Positions 5,663 through 7,381 of a stretch of 7,381 nt of DNA are shown in pieces. The translations under genes were made by a program, and so were the position numbers. Below the pieces are notes generated by a model that saw only the letters and a program-made list of their open reading frames with translations, did no database searches and had not been told where the DNA came from. This stretch comes from Bacillota bacterium (GTDB lineage: Bacteria > Bacillota > Dethiobacteria > DTU022): contig JAAZIG010000162.1 of the NCBI GenBank assembly GCA_012510325.1, forward strand, positions 1 to 7,381. The letters run 5' to 3'. Each line of letters starts with the position of its first letter. The stretch's first letter is position 1.

Positions 5663-7381
5663 GTTCCCGCCAGGGCTCGCTGCGGCCCTCTCTTTGGAGC
5701 AGTGGAGAGCTGAAGCTGAAGGCTGATCCGCTCGCTCTCACCCGCACCCAGCTCGATCTGCCAGCGGGGCAGCAGCAGCGACTGCTGATAAGAGCGCTCC
5801 AGCCCCGCCTCCGAGCTGGAGATCGTCTCCACCGGCGTCCGCCAGAGCAGCGCCGGCCGGCTCCAGGAAAGCGCCAGCCTGATCTCGCGCCGGCCGTCGA
5901 TGAGGAGCAGCTCCTGCACCGCTTCCTCTACCCCGCGGGAGCCGAGCTGTCGATCCTGCAGCTCCCGCCCGGGAATCTCATAGTAGCGCTCGTCGTCGGA
6001 TCCGGAAAGAAAAGCGAGGTTGAACTCGACACCGAAATGGAAAGAAGCACTGCCCCGGCTTCGGTTCTGCAGAAGGTACTCCACCTGCAGCGAATCCTCC
6101 CCGCCATAGACGGTCACCGCCTTGCTCAAAAGCAGCCGCAGCTCCCCCTCGAGGAGGCCCTCCCGCTCGAAGGTTAAGCACACCCCTTCACCTGTAGAAC
6201 CCCCCTTTGCCGGAAGCCTTTCCACCCCCGTAGCAGCCGGGTGCATAAACGGGAACCCCTCAGCAAGCCCCTCCCCTTTCTCAAACTGCTCCAGAGAGCC
6301 CTCCTCGACAAACAGATGCTCCACCAGAGCCCCCCGGGGATAGGGATCGTAGAAGAGGCGCTCCAACAAGCCCTCCTCTTTGAGCACCCGCAGGTGATGG
6401 ATCGAGGCGACCTGCCCTTCCCGCTCAGGGTCCCCTTCGCTCTGCTCCAGATATTCCCGGTGATACGGTTCCGGGCGGCGGGTCAGGGTGTCCAGCAAAT
6501 TGACCGCCCCGGGCCGCCAGGAGAGCTCCCAGAGGCTGCCGCCGCGCTCCGGGGAGAAGAGCAGGCCGAAGCGGTCGGTGGAGAGATAGAACTCTTCCTC
6601 TCCGCCGTACAAGTAATCGCCCCGCTGCAGCAGCAGGTGCGGGGGCTCGTGGAGCTGCTCGTTGATCAGCTTTTCGGCCTGCAGCAGCTTCTGCCAGATC
6701 GCCGCACGCAAAAAGTTCAAATAGAGGCCGCCGAAGACACCATGCCAGTAGGCGCAGTTGCACTGCCCCGCCCAGAGCAGCTGCTGCGCTTCCTCGCGGG
6801 CCTCCCCTTCGGGGAGCTGCCCCCAGAGCCTGCGCACCGCCAGCATCTTCTTATGAAGACGGTTGCTTTCCGGGTAACGGCTGAAGAAATTGCGCCAGAA
6901 ACCGCCGGACCACTCTTTCATTTCACGATAAGAGCCTGCCGGCAGGTAGAGAGGGCCGCGGGGCGGAAAAAGGCGGCGAAACTCCTTAAAGGTGGTCACC
7001 TGCAGCCACTCCTGCTGCTCCTGCAGTAAAGTGAAAAACTGCTCCAGCCAGCCCTGCTCATAAACAGTCTCGAAGGTGCCCGGCCAGCCGCCAAATTTCT
7101 CCCCGTCATCCGCCAGTACAAACAGGCGCGGCCCCCCCCCGCGGTGCTCCTGCAGGTACGAGATCGTCTCGGCGGGCTCGGCAAAGGGGATCAGATAACG
7201 CAGCTCTTCATCGATGGGAAAGATATCCAGAGGAAAACCCTCTTCTTCGGTCCGGTAATAGTGCTCCGGATCCTCACAGCCGGCATCGTGAAAATGGGTA
7301 TCATCCAGGGCCAAATATTCCATCCCCGCCTGACGAATAGGGCGGGGCAGATGCGGCTCCCAGACTCTCTCCGCCAGCCAC
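5647..7381 (-). CDS. GH57 4-alpha-glucanotransferase/alpha-amylase with DUF1925/DUF1926-type C-terminus (5' end outside window)
   Basis: Predicted to transfer or hydrolyse alpha-1,4-glucan segments in the cytoplasm. 577 residues are visible. The frame is open to the right edge, so the N-terminus with regions I and II (about 120 residues by comparison with the 659-residue Thermococcus litoralis enzyme) is missing. Region III is WLAERVWEPHLP at the edge; its Glu (7371-7369) matches the known nucleophile. YLALDDTHFHDAG follows at visible residues 22-34. Region IV is ADDGEKFGGW (90-99), whose second Asp (7107-7105) matches the acid/base. Region V is GQCNCAYWHGVFGGLYL (205-221). The rest fits DUF1925 then a DUF1926 beta-sandwich, including FSPERGGSLWELSWRP (275-290), NLLDTLTRRPEPYH (294-307) and a regular strand-rich end finishing ERISLQLQLS. 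A run of nine G bases encodes Gly-Gly-Gly just before region IV. The gene overlaps the next GH57 gene by 4 bases. Transferase versus amylase activity cannot be decided from sequence. Confidence 0.9.
   Translation of the reverse strand, partial: WLAERVWEPHLPRPIRQAGMEYLALDDTHFHDAGCEDPEHYYRTEEEGFPLDIFPIDEELRYLIPFAEPAETISYLQEHRGGGPRLFVLADDGEKFGGWPGTFETVYEQGWLEQFFTLLQEQQEWLQVTTFKEFRRLFPPRGPLYLPAGSYREMKEWSGGFWRNFFSRYPESNRLHKKMLAVRRLWGQLPEGEAREEAQQLLWAGQCNCAYWHGVFGGLYLNFLRAAIWQKLLQAEKLINEQLHEPPHLLLQRGDYLYGGEEEFYLSTDRFGLLFSPERGGSLWELSWRPGAVNLLDTLTRRPEPYHREYLEQSEGDPEREGQVASIHHLRVLKEEGLLERLFYDPYPRGALVEHLFVEEGSLEQFEKGEGLAEGFPFMHPAATGVERLPAKGGSTGEGVCLTFEREGLLEGELRLLLSKAVTVYGGEDSLQVEYLLQNRSRGSASFHFGVEFNLAFLSGSDDERYYEIPGRELQDRQLGSRGVEEAVQELLLIDGRREIRLALSWSRPALLWRTPVETISSSEAGLERSYQQSLLLPRWQIELGAGESERISLQLQLSTAPKRGPQRALAGTEAGS
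7132..7140 (-). repeat. Nine-base G homopolymer inside the first GH57 gene
   Basis: The coding strand has nine consecutive G bases (7140-7132) encoding Gly-Gly-Gly, about 25 bases ahead of the region IV catalytic motif. It is the longest single-base run I can see in the window. A change of one base would shift the frame and remove region IV, region V and the whole C-terminal domain. It may be a slippage site or a place where the assembly is uncertain; the current reading keeps the frame intact. Confidence 0.6.

Noticed and set aside
6241..7029. Plus-strand open frame of 262 codons opposite the first GH57 gene
   Set aside because: The Leu/Gln/Pro-rich product mirrors the opposite strand's Glu/Leu/Arg codons. 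The minus frame carries region V and the DUF1926-like domain.

Overview
The window is ordinary, densely packed bacterial chromosome. It is G+C-rich by eye, and all five genes lie on the minus strand, so transcription runs right to left. The gene content (glycoside hydrolase family 57 enzymes, a two-domain TrkA with TrkH, and a DNA polymerase III delta subunit of the divergent Gram-positive type), the strong GGAGG-type ribosome binding sites and the use of TTG and GTG starts suggest a Clostridia-like Bacillota, perhaps thermophilic or anaerobic. That placement is inference from gene style, not a phylogenetic result.

In transcription order, region 7381-3932 holds two tandem GH57 genes. The first runs off the right edge. 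It is a 4-alpha-glucanotransferase-type enzyme with a C-terminal DUF1926-like beta-sandwich; only the part from conserved region III onward is visible. It overlaps the second gene by 4 bases (ATGA). The second is a complete 572-residue GH57 enzyme of the alpha-amylase/amylopullulanase-like branch. Neither visible part shows an export signal, although the true N-terminus of the first is outside the window. Together they look like a cytoplasmic module for remodelling and breaking down glycogen or maltodextrin.

Region 3931-3817 is the only sizeable gap, about 115 bases. It holds an imperfect hairpin, a weak promoter candidate and the trkA ribosome binding site. It probably separates the carbohydrate genes from the next cluster.

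Region 3816-1 holds trkA, trkH and then holA, separated by 42 and 20 bases. TrkA is the NAD(H)-binding cytoplasmic gating subunit and TrkH the membrane pore of a potassium uptake system. holA encodes the clamp-loader delta subunit and is cut by the left edge just before its C-terminus. All three start with non-ATG codons (GTG, GTG, TTG).

No RNA gene, mobile element, CRISPR array or stretch of more than 300 bases without a gene was seen. I found no convincing new biological system. The points most worth a second look are a nine-base G tract inside the first GH57 gene, the pairing of two different GH57 enzymes, and the placement of holA directly behind a potassium transporter operon.
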